A stretch of DNA of 47,470 nucleotides, from contig LSSK01000250.1 in assembly GCA_001969505.1 (NCBI GenBank), forward strand, positions 1-47,470. Direction: 5' to 3'. The notes below the pieces were generated by a model that saw nothing but the letters and a program-made list of their open reading frames with translations, was not told where the DNA came from and made no database searches. Positions 1 through 10,815 of the stretch are shown piece after piece; position 1 is the stretch's first letter, and each line of letters begins with the position of its first letter. The stretch comes from Zancudomyces culisetae. Its lineage: Eukaryota; Kickxellomycota; Harpellomycetes; Harpellales; Legeriomycetaceae. A program made the translations under genes and the position numbers.

Positions 1-130
1 CTTCCCTCTTCCCTCTTCCCTCTTCCCTCTTCCCTCTTCCCTCTTCCCTCTTCCCTCTTCCCTCTTCCCTCTTCCCTCTTCCCTCTTCCCTCTTCCCTCT
101 TCCCTCTTCCCTCTTCCCTCTTCCCTCTTC
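1..130. repeat. 7-bp tandem repeat (CTTCCCT)n at the window end
   Basis: The first 130 bases are 18 perfect copies of CTTCCCT plus four bases, with no variation, ending abruptly at AAGCATTT. The plus strand is pure pyrimidine and the other strand is AGGGAAG repeated. The C-rich strand runs 5'->3' inward from the end, which is the polarity of a telomere. The repeat lacks the T residues of typical telomeric G-strands, however, so an ordinary microsatellite at which the assembly stopped is at least as likely. Confidence 0.95.
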
Positions 131-2511
131 AAGCATTTCTTTTTTACCTACTATCTTTTTTCAGACTTGCATTTCATTCCACACTTGATTCCAAAAAGTG
201 ATAATGATAATGATATATCATTATTATACAGAAATGTTAACTACACTCTTGGCTATATATTTAAATGTTTTATACAATATTAAATTTTTAAGGTTCACTT
301 CACTATTCACAGAAAAGGTTAATAAAATGCCTTTTAATAGACTTGCCATATTAATCTGCTTGTACCATAGTCTATACACCATCACACATTCAGTCGCTTT
401 ATTATAACCTCACTATTTAAAACCGTATACTATATAAATATATTTGTAGAGTAGTAATTAAAATTCAAAACAAACTACATGTTAATCTTTTTTTTTTGTA
501 GGTTACCCGCGTTATCTTGTCTCTTATTTTTTTAAAAATAAGCGTGGCGATTAATGATACTCTCAACTATATAAGTGTTTTTTTATAAAGCTATTCTGGT
601 AATATCTCTTGCTAAGAAAGACCAGTAGAGACTCTCTATAGCATAGGTATCATCTCATTAACACCTTGTACCTACTTTTTTTGGGTTATCTATAAAAACA
701 AACCTTGAACCCTTTTAATATTTTTTCTTTGGTGTTTTGGAAGTGACAATACACTTTCACCTTCATGTTCTACACTAAGAATACTGTGCTTAGCTTTCAA
801 TATTAACTGCTAGTATTAATTCAGGTCGAGAACCACAACAAGTATAATAATACATTGGAACTGGCTATGAGAGATGTGGTACTATACCAAGTGTTTTTAT
901 TTAGCCTATTTTTTTCTTTTTTCACTTTATCCCAAAGCTCCATTGCCAAAATAAGCACACATAGAAAGCAACCAGTGCACATTTCAACTGTTAGTTTTAC
1001 TAGAACACATAAACGGATAACCTTTTGCGTTTGTAACCTATCAATAACACTTCTAGTGTCTTTAGCAGGCCAATGAGTGTGTGTGTTTTTAGAGTCATTT
1101 GATATATGAACATCATTTTTTTTGTATATTTGAGCTTATTTGCTCTGTCTTTAGCTCTAGCCAGGTTCTAAAGCGTTGTTACGTTAGGTGGATACAATAT
1201 TAAATTATTTCGTTATTAGCAATTTAACAAAAAGTAATAGCAATAACACAAAAGCACATAATCCAATCCCGTTAACGGTTTTATAAAAAGACTAAGTCTA
1301 GCTCAGTATCCTCTTTGTTCACTTTTCTGTGATACACACATCAATTTTTGATCAACGGTAAACGTATTCAGTATCTGCATTTACCCACAGGTTACAACTA
1401 TGGTGAATTGTAACAACCATTTTATTCTGTTATCTGGGCCCTTCTAGTTCCCTTAAATTTTCTTAAAGTCTAGCTGTTAAGTAATAATGCACTAACCGAC
1501 TTTATTGGCAATTAGGATTTAGTTTAAATCCAATTAAGCAATGTCTTTTAACTGAAAGTATTGATCTAGAATATATTTCATACTTTTAAAAAAAAAACAA
1601 AAAAAAAGTACCAGGTAGGAACTAGCCGGAGGTGGGGTACATTTCGCCTAGTTTCTGGTAAACGACATTTTTAGGCAAATTAAACCCAAGTTAAAACCTT
1701 GGCGCCTAAACTTAGAGACATTCATTGGCAAATTTTTTTTTAGTAAGCTTGCCCACAAAGCTCTATCGTTCACTTACAACTACTATTGTAACATCTATTG
1801 TACACACTTCTTCAACTCAAGGCAAGAGGCCAATAGTTAGCAATTTTGCATATTTAACAAGGGCGCACATCAAAAAAAAAGCAAATAGTTAACCAACAGC
1901 CCAATTCTAGCTCCCTTTTTCTACTCTAGTTTTACAACCAAAATTACACGACTAATAGCGTAAAACAAAACTTCGGCTTATAATCCACATATAACACACT
2001 ACTCCTATTTGCATCTGCGTTACAAGTACATAGACCTGTAAATTTAATCCATATGAACACTTTAACACTAGTACATATATAAAGCACTTTTTTCAATTAG
2101 ATTTTCATTTTCATCTGGTCCTTTGCAAAGCCCCTTTAGCAACAATCCACCCCGATATTCGAAAGTACAACACTGCCTACTTTTATATTCATAGTGTATA
2201 TCCTTCATTTTTCTTCTATAATACAAATACAAAAAAAAAGCAAAAAAAACTAGTACTTAGCACTTTGTAACAGATAATACACGATCCTAGACTCAATATT
2301 ACAATTGTAGCAACAATACACTTAAAAACAACAGTAATTATCTTTGAGATATAACCTAGGGAACTTGGAATAGCTACCTCCTATTGTTTACCTACATGAT
2401 ATATTAGTAAGTATATATTGTTGAAACCATCATAATTTGCTTCCCTTCCCTCCCTCATAAGCTGATATAGCAAGGCTGTACTAGGCAACACAAAGCAGCA
2501 CAAAGTCAAAT
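131..2511. other. long intergenic region, no gene recognised
   Basis: This is about 2.4 kb of AT-rich sequence with many A and T runs. The longest open frames (198-407 and 855-1076, both plus) have biased, non-protein-like composition and no motif, and I saw no spliced gene. The part nearest 2511 is presumably the promoter and leader of the zinc-finger gene; such long upstream regions are common for regulatory genes. Confidence 0.5.
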
Positions 2512-4389
2512 ATGTCAGAAATATCGTTAGTCAGTAATAATTTTGACCACAAGGATAATAACGAAAGTGGATTTACACGTGATCCTTCTATCAAACACAA
2601 AAGCTCGCAGGTGACGGGGGTTTTGTCGACAAACAAAGGAAACAACATAGCAATATCACCACAGCCCTCGAATAAATACGCTCTTTCAGATATATTCTCT
2701 CCAGATGCTCAAGTTCACGGATTGACATTTAACGAACTCTCCGCAAATTCAAATAACCATAATCCTCGGTTAAATCTTGAGCAAGTCTATGATAGCCTGA
2801 TATTTCAAAACGGCTATTCGGTGAATAATAGCAGTACCAAAGATACCAAACTGTCAGAAAATGTAAATTTATATACTTGTCCGCTTATTATAAGCGACCT
2901 AGATATCCTTGGTGTCCAGCAAGTGGATGATTGTAGCAGAAACAGTAGTATAACACAAAATACAAGTACGTTTCAAAGGAATTCTAATACCACAGATGGA
3001 ATGATGCTCCTCAAGAATGTACATGATAGCACAAATAATGAAAACAAAACTAGTACCAAAATGAACTCACAAGAAGAACACAACGACAAAACCTCTGCGA
3101 CCATCAACAATGTATCTAAGGATCAATCAAGCATGAATGAAAGCATGTTTGAAATGAACAGCACGAATAACAAGGATGTACATAATAGCAGCGCTGAAGT
3201 CGAGTTGCTGGGATGCAAAAGCTCGATGGAAATTTTACAAAATACTGTTGACTATACAGACTTTTTTTCCTTGAAAGAAGATTCAACTAAAAAATATAAA
3301 TGTACATATTGCACTAAAAGGTTTTCACGCCCTTCATCGCTAAAAACCCACACCTACGTTCATACTGGTGAAAGACCATTTCCCTGTGATTATCCGGGAT
3401 GTAAAAAAAGATTTTCTGTTCTTAGCAATCTAAGGAGACACAGTAGGGTTCATAACAATCCTAAAAAACTGCTAAAAATTCTTGAAAGAAGTCTGTCTAC
3501 AGCGTACAAAGATGAAAAAAAGAAAGTGGAAATGCCAAGGACAGTCACAAATTTAGTAAATTCTGACCACAGAGACGATAGAATACTTAGAGATATTAGT
3601 AATGCTTATCTTTACGGAAATCGACCAGTTGTATCCCCAGATAATATGCAGACTCTCGCATACACAAATACCATTCCATCCATCACAAGTATTATGGAAC
3701 CACAACCACAAACACAACTACAAATGCAGCTCCAGCCACTGCTCCAACTCCAACACCAATCCCAAATCCAACCACAGTCTCAGCCTCAACTCCAATTTCA
3801 ACCACAAGCACAACCACAAGCGCAGCTTCAGCCACTGCTTCAACCACACCTTCAACCCAAAATCATGTATAATGACTTGGGGCTAATTTTTTCTGAGGAT
3901 CAGGGTATGAACAGTAACCAATCGCTTCCTTATGAAAACCAGAATGTGGCATATACCAGACTTTATCCATCTGAAAGTCATTATAGGAACATACCAGCCC
4001 CCCAAATGCATGGTTTTCCATTAGGTACAACATTTAAACATGTACAAGATCTTGCCAGGATAAATAACTCCTCCCATTCGTTAAATGTATTACCTACTTC
4101 GCTTCCATCAGATTATGACAATTTGTATGATGGAAACAATGCAATTCAGAACCACAGATCAAAGAGAAATGCGATTAACTTCCCAGAGGTTGCAATGCTT
4201 GAAAACCTCAGCAATCAAGAACATGATATATTCAACGAGGGTGTGTGTAATACAAATAGCGGCATGAATACAAGTGATACAAAACTGGACCTGAGTAAAC
4301 TTTATCCGATTAATTCTAGCGAATATTTGGATGAGAGTGCACACATTGACCAAGCTTTCCTTTACCCTTCAAAATCATTGCAATTTTGA
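2512..4389 (+). CDS. C2H2 zinc-finger transcription factor, 625 aa
   Basis: A single uninterrupted frame encodes a likely nuclear DNA-binding regulator. Two adjacent C2H2 fingers lie at about residues 262-314. The first is a C-x2-C...H-x4-H finger joined by a TGERPF-type linker to a second, C-x4-C...H-x3-H finger, and the RRHSRVH helix is followed by basic residues. The N-terminal 250 residues are rich in Asn, Ser and Thr and look disordered. Residues about 395-450 are a Gln/Pro/Leu tract made of CAACCACAA-like codon repeats, a typical activation or interaction region. The tail is Asn-rich with no recognised domain. Two-finger proteins of this shape are common in fungi, and I cannot assign an orthologue or target. 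The ATG at 2512 is the first in frame. The gene converges on the permease at 4797. Confidence 0.85.
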   Translation: MSEISLVSNNFDHKDNNESGFTRDPSIKHKSSQVTGVLSTNKGNNIAISPQPSNKYALSDIFSPDAQVHGLTFNELSANSNNHNPRLNLEQVYDSLIFQNGYSVNNSSTKDTKLSENVNLYTCPLIISDLDILGVQQVDDCSRNSSITQNTSTFQRNSNTTDGMMLLKNVHDSTNNENKTSTKMNSQEEHNDKTSATINNVSKDQSSMNESMFEMNSTNNKDVHNSSAEVELLGCKSSMEILQNTVDYTDFFSLKEDSTKKYKCTYCTKRFSRPSSLKTHTYVHTGERPFPCDYPGCKKRFSVLSNLRRHSRVHNNPKKLLKILERSLSTAYKDEKKKVEMPRTVTNLVNSDHRDDRILRDISNAYLYGNRPVVSPDNMQTLAYTNTIPSITSIMEPQPQTQLQMQLQPLLQLQHQSQIQPQSQPQLQFQPQAQPQAQLQPLLQPHLQPKIMYNDLGLIFSEDQGMNSNQSLPYENQNVAYTRLYPSESHYRNIPAPQMHGFPLGTTFKHVQDLARINNSSHSLNVLPTSLPSDYDNLYDGNNAIQNHRSKRNAINFPEVAMLENLSNQEHDIFNEGVCNTNSGMNTSDTKLDLSKLYPINSSEYLDESAHIDQAFLYPSKSLQF

Positions 4390-4796
4390 ACATGATTTAT
4401 TTCTTTTTCTTTTGACGAGTTGTTTTTTGAAACTCAGTGTTTGTGAAAATAAAAAAAAGTGCGCTCAAAGTTAAAATGAGATCAATTACCCTATTTCTTT
4501 TACGCCTATATACCTGTTCTCCAGCAAACTGGACCATTGATTATACTATAACCACGGCAAATATTGCTCAAAATCTCCAAATTGTTTGAGTAGTCACAAA
4601 CTGGAACATTTTATTACACTAAACTGCCTTTCTCGGATATTTGAATCATATTTGGTCATTGAACTTATAGAGAGGAATTATCATGTGAATTCTATTAGTA
4701 GCAAAAATAATGTGAATTATACTAGTATGCAAATAATAACAACCAGTCATAACAAAAATAAGTAACAAATAAACTAATTATAACATCAGATGCAGG
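4390..4796. other. convergent 3' intergenic region
   Basis: About 400 bp separates the ends of the zinc-finger gene and the permease, which face each other. It is AT-rich and should hold both polyadenylation regions. Nothing else was seen. Confidence 0.5.
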
Positions 4797-6314
4797 CTAC
4801 ACCACCGTATCGGTGGTATAATCAATAAGATTTGTTGAATCTGTAACAAGGTCCACATCCATAGATTTGACAATCTTTGTCTTCTTGACAATCTTGTAAA
4901 CAACATACAAAAGAACAAACAGTGGGATTCCTATAAGAGTGGACACCTTTTCTATGGGTTTCTGTGTGGATGTGGAAACGACATAGATCTGCCCACCAAG
5001 TACAACACCCAAAGTCAAGAGAGCAAAATATGGTCCGAATGGATACAGCGGTGCCCTGTAGGGAAGACTTTTTATGTCAAACCCTTGCAAGGTATAAGCT
5101 CTTCTAAAAAAGATATGGACTATGGCAGTGGCGATCCAACTAAACATTCCGATTACACCGCCTACGTTTACCAAAAACAAGTATGCATTCTCCACAAGGG
5201 CAGCCAAAAGAACAAACATGAGTCCCAAGAAAACCGACAAAATCAGGGCTATGTATGGAACGCCATTTTTCGATGTTATAGCCAGGAATCTTGGTGCTTG
5301 GTTATTGTGATATAGTGAATAGATCATTCTTGATGTTGCATACATGGCTGCGTTACAAGCCGACAAAACCGAGGTTAAGACAACGGCGTTGACTATGTGG
5401 TCTGCGGCAGGGATTTTTGCCTTAACAAAGACTTGTGTGAATGGTGCAACCTTAACATTAGCAAGACCAAGAGTACTCAGCGTGGGATCGTTAGATGGTA
5501 TTATAAGTCCCATGATGAAGATTGATATGATATAGAACAGTACAATTCTATAAAAGAGACTGAACACAGCGGCTGGTACATCCTTTCTGGGGTTCCTCGA
5601 TTCTCCAGCAGTAAGTCCAATTGTTTCTGAACCCAAAAACGAATAAATCGCAAATACAAATGAAAAGATGGTACCCTTCGCACCGTCCACAAATGGAGTA
5701 CCGTTAATCTTCCAGTTCGTGAATCCATACTTTACACCTCCGAGCCATCCACACACAACACAAATACCTACTATGATGAAGGCGATGATCATAATAACCT
5801 TGATAAGCGCAAACCAGAATTCTGCTTCACCAAAACCTTTGACGTGGAAAATGTTTAATCCGAAAACAATCGCCGCACTGATAATACCCCAAATGTATTG
5901 CGGAGTACCAGGAAGCCAGTAGCTTACCAAAATTCCAGTAGCAACAAACTCTGCACCTGCAGCAACGGTCCAACTGAACCAGTATGTCCATCCAATAGCG
6001 AACCCAAGGGCTGGGTCAACAAAACGTTCGCAGTATGCCGCAAATGAACCGGTAATAGGCATGTATGCCGCCATTTCTGCCAAGCCACATAGCACGAAGA
6101 ACACCAATGAGCCTGTAATCACATAGGCCACCAAAAGACCTGCTGGTCCAGCAGAGGCAAGACCACCCGCAGAACCCATAAAAAGACCTGTACCAATTGC
6201 ACCACCGAGGGCAATCATAGACATGTGTCTACCCTTCAACCCTCGGTTCAGGTTACTATTCATTGTACTCTTCATAGCCACTCCCTTATCTGTTATCGAA
6301 GCATCTTCCCCCAT
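4797..6314 (-). CDS. amino-acid permease, APC superfamily, LysP-like, 505 aa
   Basis: This is a polytopic plasma-membrane transporter with about 12 hydrophobic segments that should carry amino acids into the cell by proton symport. Family signatures are clear: GRHMSMIALGGAIGTGLF at the start of TM1 (about residues 28-45), an AEMAAYMPITGSFAAY stretch in TM2, GFGEAEFWFALIKV near TM5, and VVLTSVLSACNAAMYATSRM in TM8. The cytosolic N-tail is only about 28 residues, whereas fungal YAT permeases usually have 70-100. The segment LQGFDIKSLPYR followed by P-x-GP and a late IGIPLFVLLYVVYK resembles bacterial lysine permease LysP, from what I know of that family, more than yeast Lyp1/Gap1. There is no intron. 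Lysine specificity is inference. The start is the first ATG; a second Met at residue 14 is possible. Confidence 0.9.
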   Translation of the reverse strand: MGEDASITDKGVAMKSTMNSNLNRGLKGRHMSMIALGGAIGTGLFMGSAGGLASAGPAGLLVAYVITGSLVFFVLCGLAEMAAYMPITGSFAAYCERFVDPALGFAIGWTYWFSWTVAAGAEFVATGILVSYWLPGTPQYIWGIISAAIVFGLNIFHVKGFGEAEFWFALIKVIMIIAFIIVGICVVCGWLGGVKYGFTNWKINGTPFVDGAKGTIFSFVFAIYSFLGSETIGLTAGESRNPRKDVPAAVFSLFYRIVLFYIISIFIMGLIIPSNDPTLSTLGLANVKVAPFTQVFVKAKIPAADHIVNAVVLTSVLSACNAAMYATSRMIYSLYHNNQAPRFLAITSKNGVPYIALILSVFLGLMFVLLAALVENAYLFLVNVGGVIGMFSWIATAIVHIFFRRAYTLQGFDIKSLPYRAPLYPFGPYFALLTLGVVLGGQIYVVSTSTQKPIEKVSTLIGIPLFVLLYVVYKIVKKTKIVKSMDVDLVTDSTNLIDYTTDTVV

Positions 6315-9121
6315 TGTGTTATATGTAAGTTGTTCTTTTGTTATACTAAAGGGTTTAATGTATTCAAATTTACTCTAAAAAATACAAGAAGGGATGTTGT
6401 TGAGTTGGCTTTTAATTGTTCACATCTACCTCCAGTACCCAGCATATTTATATAAAAGTGCGATTCAGTTGTAAAGCTAAAGGATATTGTAGATTGTAGA
6501 TTGTAGCATGTGATTCTGACCCTATTCTATATGCCCCATATACATCGGTTTTGATTATTTCTTGTTTTTTTTATCAGCTATCTATCCACCAATTCCTGTT
6601 TTTTGGTCAAACTATCTTGATCTCAAAATTAATTAGTGAATAGCGCACAAAAAAAGACTGATCCTTTGATTTCTCTGGTTATTTTTTTTGTTAATGTTTC
6701 ATTTTTGAGTTCCCCTTTTCCAGTCAAACATATCACTGTTTCATCAAATTACTCATAGAATTTATTGATCCGTAATTATTGGAAAGGTACCTATTTCTTT
6801 TTTTGCAGAAGAGAAATGTTTGCAATTTTATTTTCTCGCAAGTTATGCATGTTTATGGCCCATATAAATTTCCCTAGATTAGTAATTACCTGCTTAATGA
6901 TTTACTTAGCTGGTGAATAAAATTTATTAATCCCAATTGTGAAAGATAAAGAAAAAAGTATATACAGAAATTTATTAATGTATAATTAATATTGTTGAGG
7001 ATTTTGAGAGGCATACACAAAACTTTTTTTCAATGTTTAATGACAAAAATAGGCATTTACATAAACTCTGCATTAAAATGCATCTAACAACTTATCAATC
7101 GGCGTGAACCTGGGTAAACCTTCCACTTGCAAAAATGATGACGTTGTTAATACGCCAACAATTAATATTATTATGTAATAGTAGCGGTAATTAATAATAG
7201 TAGCAGCTTTTATCGTATATTATTTTGTATGATAAACGAATAAAAAGTGCTACTCAAAGCTCTAAAAATAATAGAATCTGCAAATCTATTAAACCAATCC
7301 CACTCCGTTCTTTTGTAGATTCTTCGTCTTGGTAGCTATTATTACAAAAAAAAGCCAAATAGTTTTTACCTTGGTGAGTTTAGATTGCTCTGATAGGCAC
7401 ATTTTTTTATTGACATCATATATTTGCTGTTCCAATAGGCGAGCTTAGTGTTACAGGCCAATCAAAAAAAATGTCATAGCCAATAAAAATCAGGTTTTTG
7501 TAAAGCATGAATCAGACTTGGAATGAGACGGGATGGTCATTTTGATGCTGTTATCAATACTTTAGGATTTAAGGTTTGTTTTTGCACAAACTTGTTTAAC
7601 TTGGTCCCAATTGCATCTCTTGAACTGTTCTTCCCCTATGGGAAAATTTAAAATACTTGATTTCATGGTGTATTGTTTAAAACTGGCAAAATAATCCGGT
7701 AAATTTCAAAGCAAACATGTGAACATTGGATGTTAGCAGCTCACTTGAAGCACATCATCACTGCAAGGGGAAAATCACAGAAAGTGCAAAGAGCTTTTGA
7801 AGAAATAAATACAGGTATACGGATTACAATCTTTTAATCTTTGAAAGCAAATGGATTTAGCTCATTAATTACTTTAGAACTGAACGAGGCTTGTATGAAT
7901 ATGAAAAGCCATCAGCAATGACCAACTTTTTAGTTATGTTTTCAAGTGGGCTTTGGAGTTTTGTGACTGTGGCAGGGTTGGTATATTAATTTCTTGAAAA
8001 AATTTCTTCACTCCAAAGCGGAACCTACAATTTAAACCATTATTAATACTGTTAAATTTTAAGCAAAAAGAGGGAAGCGTCCTGTTGTACTTGATTTTAA
8101 AGATTACCGGCTCATTCACAACACAATACTGTTTGTATTCGTAGTCGCATTAACGTCGATGCGCTAGACAAGACCAGAAAGCAGGTCGTGGGTATCCAAA
8201 AATCGATAAACCCCGTGTTAAGCTGTAACACAAACATGAAACACAAGTAATTACTATCTTCAAAACATGTGCTGATACCCTTCCCCCCCCCTCCAATAAT
8301 CACCTACAGAAAACTGTAATTTTTTTTTGTTAGATGAATTCAAAATACTATCGGGTTTTCAATGTGATTGAAGCTAAAATTCTGCAAGGTATACGCTCAA
8401 GGTCCAGTGTTTAGGGCTAATTGAAAGAACAGGGTAAAAAAGGTATGGAGAACTTACTGTTTAAGACAAATTTCAGAATAGTATGATGACTAGTCTGGTG
8501 TGTGTGAATTCTATTTTGATGCGATGATGCAACAATGTTCCCGATAATTGGAAAGCTTTTAGTTTTTTCCCAGCCTTGATAATTAGCTACTTGTTAAAGG
8601 ATTAACATGGATTTGAAAAGACAGATATCTCTCCCCCTCTTTTCTCAAAATATTACAAAATCTCAGGTCTGTAGCGCTTTGTGCATGGTTCAATTTGTTT
8701 AATTACATATTTGCAAAATAATTAATTATCCCAGCCAATAAACTCATAGAAGCTAAGCGTTTTTATTTTTTTCAACTCGCTTTTTCCCACACGCATGGAA
8801 AAATCGCGAAGTTAATTATTTTTATTAATCCTGAAATGCACAGATTTCAATTTGAAAAGAAAACAAAATGAGAAAATAAAGCAAATGGAAAGGGGGTGAT
8901 GAAGGATGGGGATGGAGGATGGGGGAGGCAAGTCGAAATATATTTGCTGTGCTCAGTATTAGTGGGTTGTCAAACTTGAAAATTATAAAACCAAGGTTAA
9001 AGCTTAACGTGACTTGAATCTTTTTTTTATTTATCTGGCTATATAGATATAATATACTTATGAAAAGAATACTCTCCCAGTATTTAGGGATAAAAGAATT
9101 AGAAGACCACGTAAGGGGAAT
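6315..9121. other. 2.8-kb region without a convincing gene; CCAAT cluster
   Basis: The first part is the promoter side of the permease. Four CCAAT pentamers in the same orientation lie at 7294, 7432, 7458 and 7480; the last three are spaced 26 and 22 bp. Downstream on the plus strand there are short coding-like patches: an ATG-initiated frame at about 7733-7801 ending in CAG|GTATAC, a frame at about 7878-7989 whose end is hydrophobic, and an ATG frame starting near 8335, also ending in AAG|GTATAC. They could be exons of small spliced genes, but I could not join them into a protein that I recognise. Minus-strand open frames between 7934 and 9312 look spurious. Confidence 0.4.
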
Positions 9122-10087
9122 ATGATTCGAAGAGTAGGGCTGTTCAATAAGAATGCTAAACGAAGACAACAATTATCGCGATATTTTATTAAAAGTAAGA
9201 ATATATTTATTAAACCAGTTCTGAGGGTACAATTATACTCTCTTCTTTCATTTGGTGTTAATGTTTCTAACCAAGCGAGATATTTTATATAAATCAAAAT
9301 GAAAATATCCAAAGCACCAAGCCCTCATAAGCAAATATACCTACCACTTAACCAATACGCGTATTTAAATGTATAGACAGTAAAATGTCGCTGGCAGATA
9401 ATAGGTACATAAAATATCTCTGTCTATATGTGCATTCATGGCCATTGCATCTCCTTCAAGATTGGGGAGAAAGCGTACGAATTCTAATTTTCATACTTTT
9501 TACACATTTATAGCAAAGTAAACATTCAGTTTGTTTTATCTAACAAAGTTGTTTCTGCCTGCGGAAACATCGGCTGTACGATTTTAGAACTAGCCCAGGC
9601 CTCTGGTATTAACATGGAGGGTAACTTGCTGGTCTTTTTAAAATGTTTTGTGCTTATTCCCATTTAGGATTCACATTTTATCAACAAACACCAAGGAAAA
9701 AAGGACATTTTTTTTGATAATCGACTTAATTTATATGTAGGGATATGCGGAGGGTCTTGTTCGTGTACAACCTGTCACGTTTTGTTCGAAAAAAATATGT
9801 ACAAACAACTTGGCGAACCATCTGATGAAGAAGTTGACATGTTGGAACTTTCAACATATATTGGAAATAGGTAATTTGAAATATTATATCTACTATTTCA
9901 TTTACAATTGATGTTATTCCATACCCGCACATTTGCTATAAAATAACAAGAAAAATAATCTGGAGGAATCGTTTTTCTGTATAGATACGTCAGAGATCAA
10001 TCGAGACTGGGCTGTCAAGTAAAACTCGATGCTGTAATGGAGGGAGCAAAGATAACTGTACCGGAAGCAGCAAGTAGAGATATTTAG
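9122..10087 (+). CDS. YAH1: mitochondrial [2Fe-2S] ferredoxin (adrenodoxin type), five exons, 146 aa
   Basis: Proposed exons are 9122-9194, 9377-9404, 9514-9620, 9741-9870 and 9985-10087; together they give 441 nt in one frame. The product is an electron carrier for iron-sulfur cluster assembly and heme A synthesis in the mitochondrial matrix. Exon 1 encodes a typical import presequence (Arg/Lys-rich, no acids, RYF near its end). Exons 3-5 carry the ferredoxin fold: GCTILELAQASGINMEG, the cluster motif CGGSCSCTTCHV (ligands at C, C+6, C+9), EEVDMLELS, and the fourth ligand in RLGCQ. Length fits the family. The 28-nt exon 2 is needed to keep the frame, but its 5' splice site (GTACAT) is weak. 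Exon 1 could instead end further downstream at a GTGTTA site, lengthening the presequence. Exons 3-5 are firm, exons 1-2 likely. Confidence 0.85.
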
Positions 10088-10815
10088 TGAACTTTAACAA
10101 TTTATTAATCAACTTTTCAGCATGTATTTACCACCTACTTTACATTTAGATTAGTAGTGGTGTTTTTTGTTACCAAAAAATTAGTAAGTAATAAATATAT
10201 TCACTACTCGTAATAAAGATACAGCAGACCCGAATCTGGGTTTAGGCGTTCTGTATGTGAGCCAAGAATAAACGTTAAAAAACAGGACACACCTAACAAG
10301 TGGCAACAGCAATCATGAAGAATAAAAATAGAGTATATGGGTTATGAAGAGCCTGGAGCCTAGAGGCAAGAGGGTAAAGATTGAGATACCTCTACAAATC
10401 ATACCAATTATCTTGATATGTATTATTTCTCCCACTCTCACTAAGAGTAGTGGGGTTATAAGCAGGGTGATTTGATTGAGGCTCCAGGTTCATCGAATAT
10501 AATATAATTATCTAGCCATTCAGTTACAAACAAGTAAACAAACAAGGCAAATCAAGGCCTTCTACTCCCCTCAAATCAACTGGATTGAATTCTAAAATGC
10601 AAAAAAAAAAAAGTCAAGATACATTGAGAACAGCAATAAAGTATTGTTTTAAAAGTATATTTCGTGCCATGGACAACTATAAGAGGAGTTGGATATTTTA
10701 ATCCTTTCAGAACACACTCTCCCTTTTTTTTAAAAAATAGCCGGATTGCCTTTGCTTTGTCTTTGTATGAGGGTACAGGAATTCGCAAGAGGAAAAACTG
10801 AAAACTCATGATAGA
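10088..10815. other. intergenic region between the ferredoxin and EME1-like genes
   Basis: About 730 bp. The middle contains the inverted-repeat structure reported separately at 10350-10490. The 300 bp before 10816 should contain the promoter of the EME1-like gene. No open frame of interest was seen. Confidence 0.5.
10350..10490. ncRNA. candidate structured RNA (three-helix fold), unidentified
   Basis: AGCCTGGAGCCT at 10350-10361 can pair along its whole length with AGGCTCCAGGTT at 10479-10490 (one G-U pair). Inside this 12-bp stem are two further hairpins: TAGAGG (10361-10366) with CCTCTA, and CCCACTCTC with GAGTAGTGGG around a five-base loop. The result is a closed three-way-junction shape in otherwise AT-rich DNA. 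It could be an RNA gene or an mRNA leader element. I could not match it to tRNA, U1-U6, SRP, RNase P/MRP or H/ACA hallmarks. The strand is unknown. Confidence 0.3.

Noticed and set aside
855-1076. 73-aa hydrophobic plus-strand frame
   Set aside because: Composition follows local T/A runs; it has no promoter, splice or domain support.
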